Source: an uncultured Lachnospiraceae bacterium
GTDB lineage: Bacteria > Bacillota > Clostridia > Lachnospirales > Lachnospiraceae
Assembly (NCBI GenBank): GCA_947174495.1
Contig: CAMWJC010000001.1
Span: 1-64,000 of the forward strand
Direction: 5' to 3'
Length of the DNA: 64,000 bases
Within the stretch, counting starts at the first letter, position 1, and every line of letters starts with the position of its first letter. The notes under the pieces are model-generated. The model saw nothing but the letters and a program-made list of their open reading frames with translations, did no database searches and was not told the DNA's origin. The position numbers and the translations under genes were made by a program. Of this stretch, positions 55,481 through 64,000 are shown in pieces.

Positions 55481-55616
55481 GACACCACCATACCATCCCT
55501 TCTTTAGTATAACATATGTTATTATTCTACTATGAAAGTGGAGTGTTGTCAATTACTTTGACTACATGGAAATGCAAATAAATTAACGTTTAGTTAGTTT
55601 TCAAAGAGAAATGAAA

Positions 55617-55640
55617 AACCGGCAGTTTACACCACCGGTT
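55617..55640 (-). terminator. Terminator overlapping the amidase stop codon
   Basis: AACCGG and CCGGTT enclose a 12-base loop that contains the amidase stop; five Ts follow on the minus strand. Confidence 0.6.
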
Positions 55641-56511
55641 CCTCTTCTTTCAATATGTAGTCCTTTAAATCCTTTATAAATTGTTCCCATGCCCCTTCAT
55701 GCTCTACAAAATACAAAGGACACTTCTTTCCTCCCTCATCATAATGCCTGCGCATGTCATCCGGACTCAGGTTATATTCATTGAGCAGCCATGCACTAAG
55801 CCTGATCAGAGATTGATACGTTGCATACGTAAATTCTCCGTCAGCATCCTTATAGCAGCATTCAATAGAAACAGAGTCATAATTCCTCCCCACCACAGCA
55901 TAAGCAATTTCATCTAAGGGAACACACTGCACGATTTCTCCCTCGTAGCCTATGATAAAATGTGCGCTTGCCGAAGTTTCACCGGTAATTCCCAGATTTT
56001 CAAAATAACTTCTGTTTTGTGCTGCGCTTGTCCCCTTATTTGCTGTATAATGAACAAAAATATTATGAACGCTTTCCAGCTTCTCTCCTGGTCTTGAATA
56101 AGGATTTAATGTCAAAAAATCTTCTGTCATCAAAGGTTTTTGTGATTTATTTTTTTCAATCATCCGGACCACTTCTTTTTCTTCTGGAGTAACAATATTC
56201 GTATCCTTCGAAGGAGCTTTCAATGATCGGATAAACTGATATAAAAGCAGGCACAACAATACAATAAAAGCCGTCTCGCATAACAGAATAATTCCCTTTA
56301 CGATTCTGCGCTGTCTTTGACGTTTCTTTTTCAGTAAGATCCTCTGCCTCCGGCGTTCAATCTCTTCAGGTGTACGCCGGACTCTCTGTTGGTTTACCTG
56401 TCTTGCTGCTGGCCTGTTTGCACGTACAGTGCTTCCGCTAACATAATTTCTGTTCCTGGAAGTTCTTCTCTCCTCTCCATGCTGTGAAACATCAATAAAC
56501 TCCAACTCCAT
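55627..56511 (-). CDS. Membrane-anchored N-acetylmuramoyl-L-alanine amidase (Amidase_2)
   Basis: The 294-residue protein has a basic cytoplasmic N-terminus (RRRQRILLKKKRQRQRR), one membrane segment at about 71-93, and an Amidase_2/PGRP domain from about 140. Zinc ligands are visible in NIFVHYTA (His) and MRRHYDEGGKKCPLYF (His and Cys). FIIGYEGEIVQCVPLDEIAYAVVGRN is the usual substrate-groove stretch. It would cut the bond between MurNAc and the stem peptide. Confidence 0.92.
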   Translation of the reverse strand: MELEFIDVSQHGEERRTSRNRNYVSGSTVRANRPAARQVNQQRVRRTPEEIERRRQRILLKKKRQRQRRIVKGIILLCETAFIVLLCLLLYQFIRSLKAPSKDTNIVTPEEKEVVRMIEKNKSQKPLMTEDFLTLNPYSRPGEKLESVHNIFVHYTANKGTSAAQNRSYFENLGITGETSASAHFIIGYEGEIVQCVPLDEIAYAVVGRNYDSVSIECCYKDADGEFTYATYQSLIRLSAWLLNEYNLSPDDMRRHYDEGGKKCPLYFVEHEGAWEQFIKDLKDYILKEEEPVV

Positions 56512-56596
56512 CCCACTTCAACCCCTATAAATGAACTTTCTTGTAGAATTTTATCAGATTTTCGTTGGAGATATATGAATAATTCCTTAATTTTTG

Positions 56597-57616
56597 TTAA
56601 GAGTTTCCTCTGATATCCAATACACTATTTTTTTCGGCAACATAGCCTTCTATTACATGAATTCCTTTTGAACCCTTATCTCCCATAATTCTCTTTAGTA
56701 TCACTTGAATGGCAGTTCGAGCCATATGTTCCATATCCACTCCATAAGTAGTAATTTCCACATCACAAAGTCCGGGATACAGAAAATCATCGTATCCGAC
56801 CACCGAAATATCCTCCGGCACCTGATATCCCTTCTCGTGAAGACTGCGGATCAGTTTTGATGCTGTAAGATCACAATTACAAACAAATGCTGTGGGCATC
56901 TCCATTGGAAGAGTTATCTTCTCATAGCCGTTTCTCGCCTGCTCTCTATCTGGAATGATCCACTCTTCTCTGACCTTCTCTCCATGCTCGATCATTGCTT
57001 TTTCATAACCCATAAATCGGTCTGTAATACTTTTGGTGCTAAACAAAGTTCCTACAAATCCGATCCTGCTGTGCCCTTTTTCAAACAAATAATTTGTAAT
57101 CGCATAGGACCCATAAAAACTGTTGGAAACAACGCTGTCCTCATGAACACAGTTATCATAAAAGTCCACGTATACAATCGGAATATTTTCTTCCATTGTA
57201 AGCATTTTCAAATAATCACTTCCCATGTTTCCCAAAACAAGAAGCCCGTCGATCTTTCTTTCCCGAATCAATCTGGGAAGCTCCAACTTTTTTTCGTCTT
57301 CACTGGAAATGATCTCCAACATAACAAAGCAGTTCTTATGAACAGCACTGGTACTAAGTGACTGATATAATTTCCAGTAGAAGGTGGCATATTTCTCAGT
57401 ATAGTATTCCGCAAGAATCACGCCGATATTATAGCTCTTACCTAATTCATCTCTTTCCGCTCCCGGTGCAACATATCCCATTTCAACAGCCAGCTTTTTA
57501 ATCTTATTCCGCATAGCCTCACTGACACCAGGTTTTCCTGATAACGCCTTGGAAATTGTCATGGTACTGACTCCAAGTTTTTCCGCTATGTCCTGCATTT
57601 TAACTGCTTTCGCCAT
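56597..57616 (-). CDS. LacI-family transcriptional regulator
   Basis: The 339-residue protein has a LacI helix-turn-helix at the N-terminus (VKMQDIAEKLGVSTMTISKALSGKPGVSEAMRNKI) and a periplasmic-binding-protein-like effector domain (GLLVLGNMGSD; VVGYDDFLYPGLCDVEITTYGVDM). The ligand is probably a sugar. No transporter or glycosidase is adjacent, so the target is elsewhere. Confidence 0.94.
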   Translation of the reverse strand: MAKAVKMQDIAEKLGVSTMTISKALSGKPGVSEAMRNKIKKLAVEMGYVAPGAERDELGKSYNIGVILAEYYTEKYATFYWKLYQSLSTSAVHKNCFVMLEIISSEDEKKLELPRLIRERKIDGLLVLGNMGSDYLKMLTMEENIPIVYVDFYDNCVHEDSVVSNSFYGSYAITNYLFEKGHSRIGFVGTLFSTKSITDRFMGYEKAMIEHGEKVREEWIIPDREQARNGYEKITLPMEMPTAFVCNCDLTASKLIRSLHEKGYQVPEDISVVGYDDFLYPGLCDVEITTYGVDMEHMARTAIQVILKRIMGDKGSKGIHVIEGYVAEKNSVLDIRGNS

Positions 57617-57706
57617 TTTGCCTCACCCTCTGCTGATAATACCACTTTCCTATAATTTGTTACGATTGGAGGTGATTATTTCAAATCCACAACTGCCCTT
57701 CCACTT

Positions 57707-58639
57707 CTATTTTTCTTTCCGTTTTACGCGTTTTCGGTTATTTCTGTCCTGATACAACTCTACTCCCTCTGTGCTCTGCACAAACTTGGAAAACTGGCTG
57801 TATCCAAAATCCTTTACATTAAAACTACTGTATTTATTGTATACCAGGTTGCTTAGCTCACTGATGCCGATTCCCTTGGCGCCGGTTTTATAAATTGCTT
57901 CTTTCACATAGCTTCTAATCTCCTCCTGAGACTGTTCGTTATCCCGCAGGGAAATGGTGATCACATTCTGATTTTTCTCAAGTAAAAACAATCCCGCATC
58001 TTCCACGAACTTAGAAAGAAGACTGTAACCGTAATTTCTCACGTCAAAATCTGGATACATATTCACAAGCCGATTTCCCACTGCTGCAAGCTCTACGCTC
58101 TTTCCTTTATTTGCATTCTCATTAATAATATTAGTTATCGCATTATAAACTACTTCTCTTCCAATAGTATTATCTTTGTTATCCTGATGTTCTGTATCCT
58201 CATCCTGATTACTGAGATTTTCCAAATTAATAAATCTTGTACATGCCACACGAAAAGACCGAGGAGTTTTCTCCTCCCCCATTCCGATCACTTCCATGCC
58301 AGATTCTCGAAGACGACTGGCAAGTCTGGTAAAATCGCTGTCACTGGAAACGATGCAAAACCCATCCACACTTCCCGTATACAAAATATCCATAGCATCA
58401 ATGATCAATGTAGAATCTGTGGCATTTTTCCCCACCGTATTGCTAAACTGCTGTACCGGAATTACCGAATTTTCCAGAAGCTCTCCCTTCCATTTGTTTG
58501 CCTGTGTACTGGTCCAGTCACCATATATTCTCTTGTAGGTTGTTATCCCGTAAGTTGACAATTCCTCCAAAATATCACTGATGTATTTTGCCGAGATATT
58601 ATCTGCATCGATTAAAAGTGCAAAACGTTTATTTTCCAT
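57707..58639 (-). CDS. NYN-domain nuclease-like protein with two OST-HTH/LOTUS domains
   Basis: The 310-residue protein has an N-terminal NYN (PIN-like) domain with the acidic metal residues in FALLIDADNIS, KNATDSTLIIDAMDIL and CIVSSDSDFTRLASRL. After a polar linker come two similar LOTUS/OST-HTH units. The first is about 175-245 (VVYNAITNIINENANKGKSV, then NYGYSLLSKFVEDAGLF). The second is about 250-310 (GIGISELSNLVY, then DFGYSQFSKFVQSTEGVEL). NYN-LOTUS proteins are thought to act on RNA. The start at 58639 follows AAGGGG. Confidence 0.9.
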   Translation of the reverse strand: MENKRFALLIDADNISAKYISDILEELSTYGITTYKRIYGDWTSTQANKWKGELLENSVIPVQQFSNTVGKNATDSTLIIDAMDILYTGSVDGFCIVSSDSDFTRLASRLRESGMEVIGMGEEKTPRSFRVACTRFINLENLSNQDEDTEHQDNKDNTIGREVVYNAITNIINENANKGKSVELAAVGNRLVNMYPDFDVRNYGYSLLSKFVEDAGLFLLEKNQNVITISLRDNEQSQEEIRSYVKEAIYKTGAKGIGISELSNLVYNKYSSFNVKDFGYSQFSKFVQSTEGVELYQDRNNRKRVKRKEK

Positions 58640-58684
58640 GTATACACCCCTTCCACTGGCCATGACCAGCCGATTTATTTAACA

Positions 58685-58715
58685 AAGGGCAGTCCTTTTG
58701 TTCCGGACTGCCCTT
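58685..58715 (-). terminator. Terminator of the sodium-pump decarboxylase operon
   Basis: A perfect 11-bp stem (AAGGGCAGTCC with GGACTGCCCTT) around a 9-base loop lies 36 bases after the oadA stop. Confidence 0.8.
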
Positions 58716-58751
58716 CCCTTAAGTCTTTCTTCAATTTATACTTTTGTCATT

Positions 58752-60179
58752 TTATACAGGATATGCAGCATTCTTGGTATCTGCCTGAGACATATCCACC
58801 TTTTCCTGCTGTGCCTGACGATATTTGAAGAAGTCGGTAGCCACCTGAGGGAACAATGCGTAGGACAATACGTCCTCATCCTGCTGCTTCCATTCCTTCA
58901 TCTCAGCTTCCAGCTTATCCATCTCATTTTCAATAAGGTCTGCCGGACGACAGGTGATTCTCTTCTCACCCGGAATAACCTTGTCAATAACTTCCTGATT
59001 CATAGGCTTAACGGTCTGACCATACTCACCGCGGAGAACAGCCTTGGTCTCCTTGGTAGCCATCTTGTATCTCTCACCCATCAATACGTTAAATACAGCC
59101 TGTGTACCAACGATCTGTGAAGAAGGCGTAACAAGAGGCGGCTCACCAAGATCCTTTCTTACTGCAGGAATTTCTTTGAGCACATCATAATACTTATCTT
59201 CTGCGTTCTGCTCCTTAAGCTGGCTTACCATATTAGAAAGCATACCGCCGGGTACCTGATAAAGCAGTGTCTTGATATCTACACCCATAACCTTGGGATT
59301 CAGAAGACCGCTTGCAAGGCACTCATCTCTGTAAGGTCTGAAGTAATCAGCAATTTCAGCCAGAAGATTCTGATCATAACCGGTATCGTAAGGAGTACCC
59401 TTAAAGGTCTCAACCATAACCTCTGTAGCCGGCTGTGAAGTTCCCATAGCAAACGGAGAAATTGCACAGTCAATTACGTCTACTCCTGCTTCCACTGCCT
59501 TTAAGTAAGTCATGCTTGCTACACCGGATGTATAGTGTGTATGGAGCTGAATAGGAAGCTTGGTTGCGGATTTCATAGCGGAGATCATCTCAGATGCCTT
59601 ATAAGGAACCAAAAGACCTGCCATATCCTTGATACAGATAGAATCTGCTCCCATCTCTTCAATCTTCTTTGCCATATCCATCCAATATTCCATGGTATAT
59701 GCATCGCCTAATGTGTAGGAAAGAGCTACCTGTGCATGGCCTCTTCCTTCCTGCTTTTTGATCTTGTTAGTAGCATTAACTGCCGCCTGTAAGTTTCTAA
59801 GATCATTCAGACAGTCAAAAATACGAATGATATCAATACCATTTGCAATAGACTTCTCTACAAAGCTGTCCACAACATCATCTGCATAAGGTCTGTAACC
59901 TAAGATGTTCTGACCTCTGAAAAGCATCTGAAGCTTGGTATTCTTGAATCCATCTCTTAATTTTCTCAGTCTCTCCCATGGATCTTCCTTTAAGAAACGA
60001 AGGGAAGCATCAAAGGTTGCACCACCCCAGCACTCTACTGCGTGATATCCGACTTTATCCATTTTTTCAACGATTGGAAGCATCTTCTCCGTGGGCATTC
60101 TTGTTGCGATCAGAGACTGATGAGCATCACGAAGAACGGTTTCCATGATTCCAACCGGTTTTTTAGCCTGTACTGCCAT
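58752..60179 (-). CDS. oadA: Oxaloacetate decarboxylase alpha / pyruvate carboxylase subunit B-type carboxyltransferase
   Basis: The 475-residue protein has the HMGL-like barrel of the pyruvate/oxaloacetate carboxyltransferases: ETVLRDAHQSLIATRM (metal Asp), the FIRIFDCLNDLRN-type stretch IIRIFDCLNDLRN, CIKDMAGLL with the reactive Lys, and LHTHYTSG for metal His. The C-terminus lacks a biotin domain, which is supplied by the separate carrier gene in this operon. I chose the ATG at 60179 because AAGGAGG lies 7 bases upstream. Confidence 0.94.
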   Translation of the reverse strand: MAVQAKKPVGIMETVLRDAHQSLIATRMPTEKMLPIVEKMDKVGYHAVECWGGATFDASLRFLKEDPWERLRKLRDGFKNTKLQMLFRGQNILGYRPYADDVVDSFVEKSIANGIDIIRIFDCLNDLRNLQAAVNATNKIKKQEGRGHAQVALSYTLGDAYTMEYWMDMAKKIEEMGADSICIKDMAGLLVPYKASEMISAMKSATKLPIQLHTHYTSGVASMTYLKAVEAGVDVIDCAISPFAMGTSQPATEVMVETFKGTPYDTGYDQNLLAEIADYFRPYRDECLASGLLNPKVMGVDIKTLLYQVPGGMLSNMVSQLKEQNAEDKYYDVLKEIPAVRKDLGEPPLVTPSSQIVGTQAVFNVLMGERYKMATKETKAVLRGEYGQTVKPMNQEVIDKVIPGEKRITCRPADLIENEMDKLEAEMKEWKQQDEDVLSYALFPQVATDFFKYRQAQQEKVDMSQADTKNAAYPV

Positions 60180-60269
60180 TTCTAATCCTCCTTGTTTTTC
60201 GAAGAAAAATGTCTGCCATGCCTGCATGGCGTTTGCCCTTGCAGGAGCAGAGGATTTATCCTCCTTGTT

Positions 60270-61421
60270 TTAAAATACTCCAAATACTGCCATAAAGGTA
60301 CCTGCCGCTACGGCTGTACCGATAACACCTGCTACGTTAGGTCCCATCGCATGCATAAGCAGGAAGTTGGTGGGATCTGCCTGTGCACCAACCTTCTGGG
60401 AAACACGGGCTGCCATGGGAACTGCTGATACACCAGCAGAACCGATCAGCGGGTTAACCTTACCCTTGGTTGCAATACACATCAGCTTGCCGAACAATAC
60501 GCCGGCTGCCGTACCAAATGCAAATGCAATCAAACCAAGAACAACAATCTTAATGGTATCCCAATTCAAAAATGCTTCCGCACTGGTTGTTGCGCCTACA
60601 GACGTACCAAGAAGGATAACCACAATATACATCAGTGCGTTGGAAGCTGTATCTGTAAGCTGTCTTACCACACCGGATTCTCTGAATAAGTTACCTAACA
60701 TCAACATACCAACAAGGGGAGCTGTGGTAGGAAGAATCAGGCAGACTACAATCGTAACAATGATCGGGAAAAGAATTCTCTCTAATTTAGATACAGGACG
60801 AAGCTGGCCCATCTTAATCTTTCTTTCCTTCTCAGTAGTCAATAATTTCATAATAGGCGGCTGGATAATAGGCACCAGTGACATATAGGAATATGCTGCT
60901 ACCGCAATCGGTCCAAGAAGCGCTGTCTGTCCCAGTTTTCCGGCAAGGAAAATGGAAGTAGGACCGTCTGCACCGCCGATAATGGAGATTGCTGCTGCTG
61001 CTTTATCATTAAAGCCCATCGCAATTGCCCCAAAATATGCTGCAAAAATACCAAACTGTGCCGCAGCACCCAGCAGAAAGCTCTTAGGGTTGGCAATCAG
61101 GGGACCAAAGTCCGTCATAGCGCCTACCCCCATAAAAATCAGGGAAGGCAGTATTGCCCATTCATCTAAGAGATAAAAATAATACAGTAAACCGCCGGTT
61201 CCGTTTGCGGAATTCTCTATGCTTATCATAATATCCGGATAGATATTAACCAGCAGCATACCAAATGCGATAGGCGTCAAAAGCAATGGTTCAAAGCCCT
61301 TGGCAATCGCAAGATAAAGAAATACACATGCCACAATGATCATCGCATAATTTCCAATTGTCAGATTAAAAAATGCTGTCTGATGAATCAGATTGGACAG
61401 TGTAGATACGATATAATCCAT
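60270..61421 (-). CDS. oadB: Sodium-translocating decarboxylase, beta subunit
   Basis: The 383-residue integral membrane protein has about ten helices and the family signatures [15 protein letters not shown] (Asp used in Na+ transport), [18 protein letters not shown] and [18 protein letters not shown]. It takes carboxybiotin, decarboxylates it and pumps Na+. AGGAGG precedes the ATG. The same subunit serves oxaloacetate, methylmalonyl-CoA and glutaconyl-CoA decarboxylases, so it does not by itself define the substrate. Confidence 0.96.
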   Translation of the reverse strand: MDYIVSTLSNLIHQTAFFNLTIGNYAMIIVACVFLYLAIAKGFEPLLLTPIAFGMLLVNIYPDIMISIENSANGTGGLLYYFYLLDEWAILPSLIFMGVGAMTDFGPLIANPKSFLLGAAAQFGIFAAYFGAIAMGFNDKAAAAISIIGGADGPTSIFLAGKLGQTALLGPIAVAAYSYMSLVPIIQPPIMKLLTTEKERKIKMGQLRPVSKLERILFPIIVTIVVCLILPTTAPLVGMLMLGNLFRESGVVRQLTDTASNALMYIVVILLGTSVGATTSAEAFLNWDTIKIVVLGLIAFAFGTAAGVLFGKLMCIATKGKVNPLIGSAGVSAVPMAARVSQKVGAQADPTNFLLMHAMGPNVAGVIGTAVAAGTFMAVFGVF

Positions 61422-61494
61422 TTCTTTTACCTCCTGTTGTTTTCTCAGTAGTCACATGCGGAAGAAATGAGAATCCGCATGCTCCCTCACCGTC

Positions 61495-61866
61495 TTAGTT
61501 TAATGTTGCCAGTAATGCGCCTGCTTCAACAGGATCACCAACAGATACATCAATACTTGCCACGGTACCGTCCTGAGGTGCAACAACGGGGATTTCCATC
61601 TTCATAGCTTCAAGGATCACAACAGCGTCACCGGCTTTTACCGCCTGACCTACACTTGCCTCTACCTTAAATACCTTGCCTGCTGCTCCGGCCTCTACTC
61701 TCACGCTGCCTGCTCCGCCTGCTGCCTTCGGTGCTGCAGGTGCTGCTTTGGGAGCTGCCTTAGGCGCCGCCTTGGGAGCTGCGGGTGCCGGTGCTCCTGT
61801 GGACGCACCCTCTTCTACTACTACATCATATACGTTTCCATTTACGGTAATGGTATAATTTTTCAT
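61495..61866 (-). CDS. Biotin carboxyl carrier protein of the decarboxylase
   Basis: The 123-residue protein has a short N-terminal beta part (MKNYTITVNGNVYDVVVEEG), an Ala/Pro/Lys-rich flexible linker at about 24-46 (APKAAPKAAPKAAPAAPKAA), and a biotinyl domain with the biotin lysine in EAMKMEIPV. It shuttles the carboxyl group from the carboxyltransferase to the membrane beta subunit. AGGAGG precedes the ATG. Confidence 0.96.
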   Translation of the reverse strand: MKNYTITVNGNVYDVVVEEGASTGAPAPAAPKAAPKAAPKAAPAAPKAAGGAGSVRVEAGAAGKVFKVEASVGQAVKAGDAVVILEAMKMEIPVVAPQDGTVASIDVSVGDPVEAGALLATLN

Positions 61867-61913
61867 TACTAAAGTCCTCCTGTAATATTCATTTACATTT
61901 ACTTATCTTTATT

Positions 61914-62711
61914 TTACACACCGGCTCTTCCGGCTGACTGCCACTTATTTCCGGCACGTCTGATACTCCTTACCACAAATCCATCTGTGGATGCAGCACC
62001 CTCGCTTGCCGCAATTGCTGCTGCAATAACGGCTACCAATTCCAGATCATCGGACAATTCCTCCTTCTCAACGATCTGCGATATGGTATTATTCACCGCT
62101 GAGGTCTTAGTCTCTGCGGCATTATTCTTTTTACTGAATTTTGCCTGTATCTTAGGTATCACACCAAACGCGGAAATAATAAGGCTGATCAGAATCAGTA
62201 CAACAAATACGGTTCCCATACCAAGCAGAGTATTTAAACCTGCTTTCTTCATATTTTCGCCAAAGCTGTATATAACATTGGTGGAAATGTTGGTAATCGC
62301 TCCGTTTTCAACCATGATCTGCAATAATGCATCATGGGTTTCACCTTTTAATCTGGCTTCCAGTATACCTTCAGTAGGGTAGAATACACCGTTCATATTC
62401 ATAGCTTCCACGGAATTTTCTGTAATTCCAGTCACTTCAATGAATCTTCCCATCTCCTCGACTGCATTCTTCCAGCCTTCCAATGCACTGGAATACATTG
62501 CTCCGTCTCCGCCGTTTTGCTCAACACTAAAAATAACGCTTTCTTCTGATTGGGTATTTACTATCTGACTCAGGGTCATGACCGTTCCGTCCACCAGCTC
62601 TCTCGCATCGGCATCCGGATAATAGGTTATCTCATCTTTATTCTCGGCTCCGCATGCGGTAAGTCCCATCATACAGATAATCATACCTAATACTAACAAC
62701 CATTTTTTCAT
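61914..62711 (-). CDS. oadG: OadG-type gamma subunit fused to a lipoprotein-like extracytoplasmic region
   Basis: The 265-residue protein starts as a lipoprotein (MKKWLLVLGMIICMMGLTAC, lipobox LTAC, lipidated Cys20). Residues 21-155 form an unknown extracytoplasmic domain. An OadG-type membrane helix follows at about 160-188 (LLGMGTVFVVLILISLIISAF). The tail has ELVAVIAAAIAASEGAASTDGFVVRSIRR, typical of the carboxylase-assembly end of OadG/MmdD. Classical OadG is only about 85 residues, so the front part is an extra module. Confidence 0.88.
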   Translation of the reverse strand: MKKWLLVLGMIICMMGLTACGAENKDEITYYPDADARELVDGTVMTLSQIVNTQSEESVIFSVEQNGGDGAMYSSALEGWKNAVEEMGRFIEVTGITENSVEAMNMNGVFYPTEGILEARLKGETHDALLQIMVENGAITNISTNVIYSFGENMKKAGLNTLLGMGTVFVVLILISLIISAFGVIPKIQAKFSKKNNAAETKTSAVNNTISQIVEKEELSDDLELVAVIAAAIAASEGAASTDGFVVRSIRRAGNKWQSAGRAGV

Positions 62712-62729
62712 ATTAAGTGATCATCCTTT

Positions 62730-64000
62730 CTAAACTGTTCCGTGTTTTTTGGCAGGACGGTCTTCCTTTTTGGTGAGCAGCATCTCAAATGCACCGATCA
62801 CATATTTTCTGGTATCTTCCGGTGCAACGATCTGATCCACATAGCCTCTCTTTGCTGCACTGTCTGCACTAAGCTGAAGAGCTTCATACTCTTTTGCGCA
62901 TGCATCGATGGCATCTGCTCCCTGTCCGTCACAAATAATCTTGGCTGCAAGCTTTGCGTCCATGGTTCCGATCTGGGCATCAGGCCATGCAATAGTGATA
63001 TCCGCACCGATTGCCTTGGAGTTCATTGTTACATAAGCGCTTCCAAATGCCTTTCCGATCACTACATTTACCTTAGGAACGGTAGCATTGGCAAATGCAT
63101 ATGTAAGCTTTGCAGCTGCCTTTGCAATTTTCTTTTCAGAACACTTGTCCGCCTTGAAACCTGTTACATTGGTAAGAGAAAGAACAGGAATATTAAATGC
63201 ATCACAGAAATTAATAAAATCTGCTGCCTTATCACAACCTGCAGGAGTCAGTACGGCATCAAACTTCTCAGAAATCTTTCCGTCCTCACCATATACTTCG
63301 CTGCGGTTCGCAACTGCGCCCACCGTTACTCCATTCAATTTAATGAATGCAGTGACCATATCCTTTGCATAACCTTCCTTGATCTCATATACCACGCCGT
63401 TATCTGCAAGCTGTGATAATGCAATGGAAGTATCTCCCACACAGCCAGCGATCTGCGCACATGCACGGTTGATATCATCCATACAATCTTCAAAAGGCAT
63501 ATCATCTTCATTATTTGCTGGAATCAACATTACAAGATCTCTGATCTTTGCAAGAAGCTCTGCTTCACCGCCTACAACATCTACGATACCGGCTTCTTCA
63601 CTCTGGAAGGAAGCTGCAGAAGTATCGCATCTGCTGATCTCGTTTCCATCAAGCGCATTGGGTGCATTGACAAAAAGCTTTGCCTTGGTTCCTTCCATAA
63701 AAGTAAAGTCTGTTAAAGTAGGAATTAGAGCAAGCCCGCCACCACAGCTACCAAAAATTGCTGTGATCTGAGGAATAACCCCCGAACTTAACACCTGTTT
63801 CTGATAAATTTCGCCGAAACCATTCAATGCATCGGTCGCCTCCTGCAGTCTCAAACCGGCAGACTCAATCAATCCGATTACCGGTGCGCCTGTTTTCAGT
63901 GCCAAATCATAGAGACCGGCGATCTTCTTTGCATGCATCTCACCCACGCTGCCGTTTAACACGGACACATCCTGGCTGTATACATACACAAGATTTCCGC
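62730..64000 (-). CDS. Acyl-CoA carboxyltransferase (methylmalonyl-/glutaconyl-CoA type), N-terminus cut by window edge
   Basis: This frame stays open to base 64000; the last visible residues upstream read GNLVYVYSQDVSVLNGSVGEMHAKKI, as in MmdA, PccB and GcdA. A crotonase-type fold with two halves is visible: APVIGLIESAGLRLQEA and GSCGGGLALIPTLTDF in the first, and IPVLSLTNVTGF, VIGKAFGSAYVTMNSKAIGADITIAWPDAQIGTMD in the second. It transfers the carboxyl group of an acyl-CoA to biotin. A start at the GTG of 63989 would be false, since the motif continues upstream. About 60-90 residues are missing. The exact acyl-CoA is not determined. Confidence 0.9.
   Translation of the reverse strand, partial: GNLVYVYSQDVSVLNGSVGEMHAKKIAGLYDLALKTGAPVIGLIESAGLRLQEATDALNGFGEIYQKQVLSSGVIPQITAIFGSCGGGLALIPTLTDFTFMEGTKAKLFVNAPNALDGNEISRCDTSAASFQSEEAGIVDVVGGEAELLAKIRDLVMLIPANNEDDMPFEDCMDDINRACAQIAGCVGDTSIALSQLADNGVVYEIKEGYAKDMVTAFIKLNGVTVGAVANRSEVYGEDGKISEKFDAVLTPAGCDKAADFINFCDAFNIPVLSLTNVTGFKADKCSEKKIAKAAAKLTYAFANATVPKVNVVIGKAFGSAYVTMNSKAIGADITIAWPDAQIGTMDAKLAAKIICDGQGADAIDACAKEYEALQLSADSAAKRGYVDQIVAPEDTRKYVIGAFEMLLTKKEDRPAKKHGTV

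Noticed and set aside
62742..63416. 224-codon frame antisense to the acyl-CoA carboxyltransferase
   Set aside because: Cysteine- and isoleucine-rich shadow of a conserved gene.
63900..63989. GTG at 63989 as the start of the carboxyltransferase
   Set aside because: The conserved motif GNLVYVYSQD continues upstream of this codon and the frame is open to the window edge, so the gene is truncated and does not start here.
1..64000. CRISPR arrays, rRNA, tRNA, transposase or prophage genes
   Set aside because: I looked for regular short repeats, tRNA T-arm signatures and transposase or phage motifs and saw none.

Overview
The window looks like a chromosomal segment of an anaerobic Clostridia species, most likely Lachnospiraceae. 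It carries a six-gene Rnf complex, a biotin-dependent sodium-pump decarboxylase operon, ATP-type PEP carboxykinase, a pheST operon behind a T-box, an ispH-rpsA pair, SpoIID- and SleB-type proteins, and AGGAGG-type ribosome binding sites. These assignments come from motifs and gene order read by eye; no database search was possible.

Layout. 1-5.3 kb: a sortase B-like gene and a large secreted BspA-type leucine-rich-repeat protein, cut by the left edge. 5.4-6.6 kb: a cysteine-rich hydrophobic mini-protein and two unrecognised coupled genes. 6.65-13.1 kb: leuS, an unknown membrane protein and an EF-G paralogue with altered GTPase motifs. 13.3-15.5 kb: aroF-tyrA. 15.5-25.1 kb: T-box leader, pheS, pheT, M18 aminopeptidase, queA, a PilZ protein and a bifunctional fucokinase/GDP-fucose pyrophosphorylase, all leftward. 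25.1-28.3 kb: a YihY-type membrane protein and a SpoIID protein. 28.3-29.3 kb: a non-coding RNA gene (6S RNA is the best guess) and a giant imperfect palindrome of about 500 bp. 29.3-32.7 kb: divergent pckA and citrate synthase. 32.8-38.5 kb: REC-GGDEF protein, thrC, SleB-type hydrolase, an AP2/HNH-derived protein and a GH25 protein. 38.6-44.8 kb: rnfCDGEAB plus an iron-sulfur aldo-keto reductase. 44.9-46.0 kb: a YprB-like exonuclease. 46.0-49.2 kb: strong palindromes and an A+T-rich accessory block. 49.2-55.5 kb: cheR, rpsA, ispH, cmk, a flavoprotein, RpiR and TetR regulators, all leftward. 55.6-58.7 kb: an amidase, a LacI regulator and a NYN-LOTUS protein. 58.7-64 kb: the sodium-pump decarboxylase operon, cut by the right edge.

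The metabolic genes fit together as an energy-conserving C3/C4 metabolism. Rnf couples ferredoxin oxidation to NAD reduction and ion pumping. The membrane decarboxylase converts decarboxylation energy into a sodium gradient. PEP carboxykinase and citrate synthase link these to C4 acids and glutamate. Cyclic-di-GMP appears twice, as a GGDEF enzyme and as a PilZ protein upstream of the GDP-fucose gene.

The least explained parts are the giant palindrome beside the non-coding RNA, the cysteine-rich mini-protein with an operator-like palindrome over its -10, the AP2-HNH-AP2 protein, the EF-G paralogue, and the carboxylase operon that holds two different carboxyltransferases.
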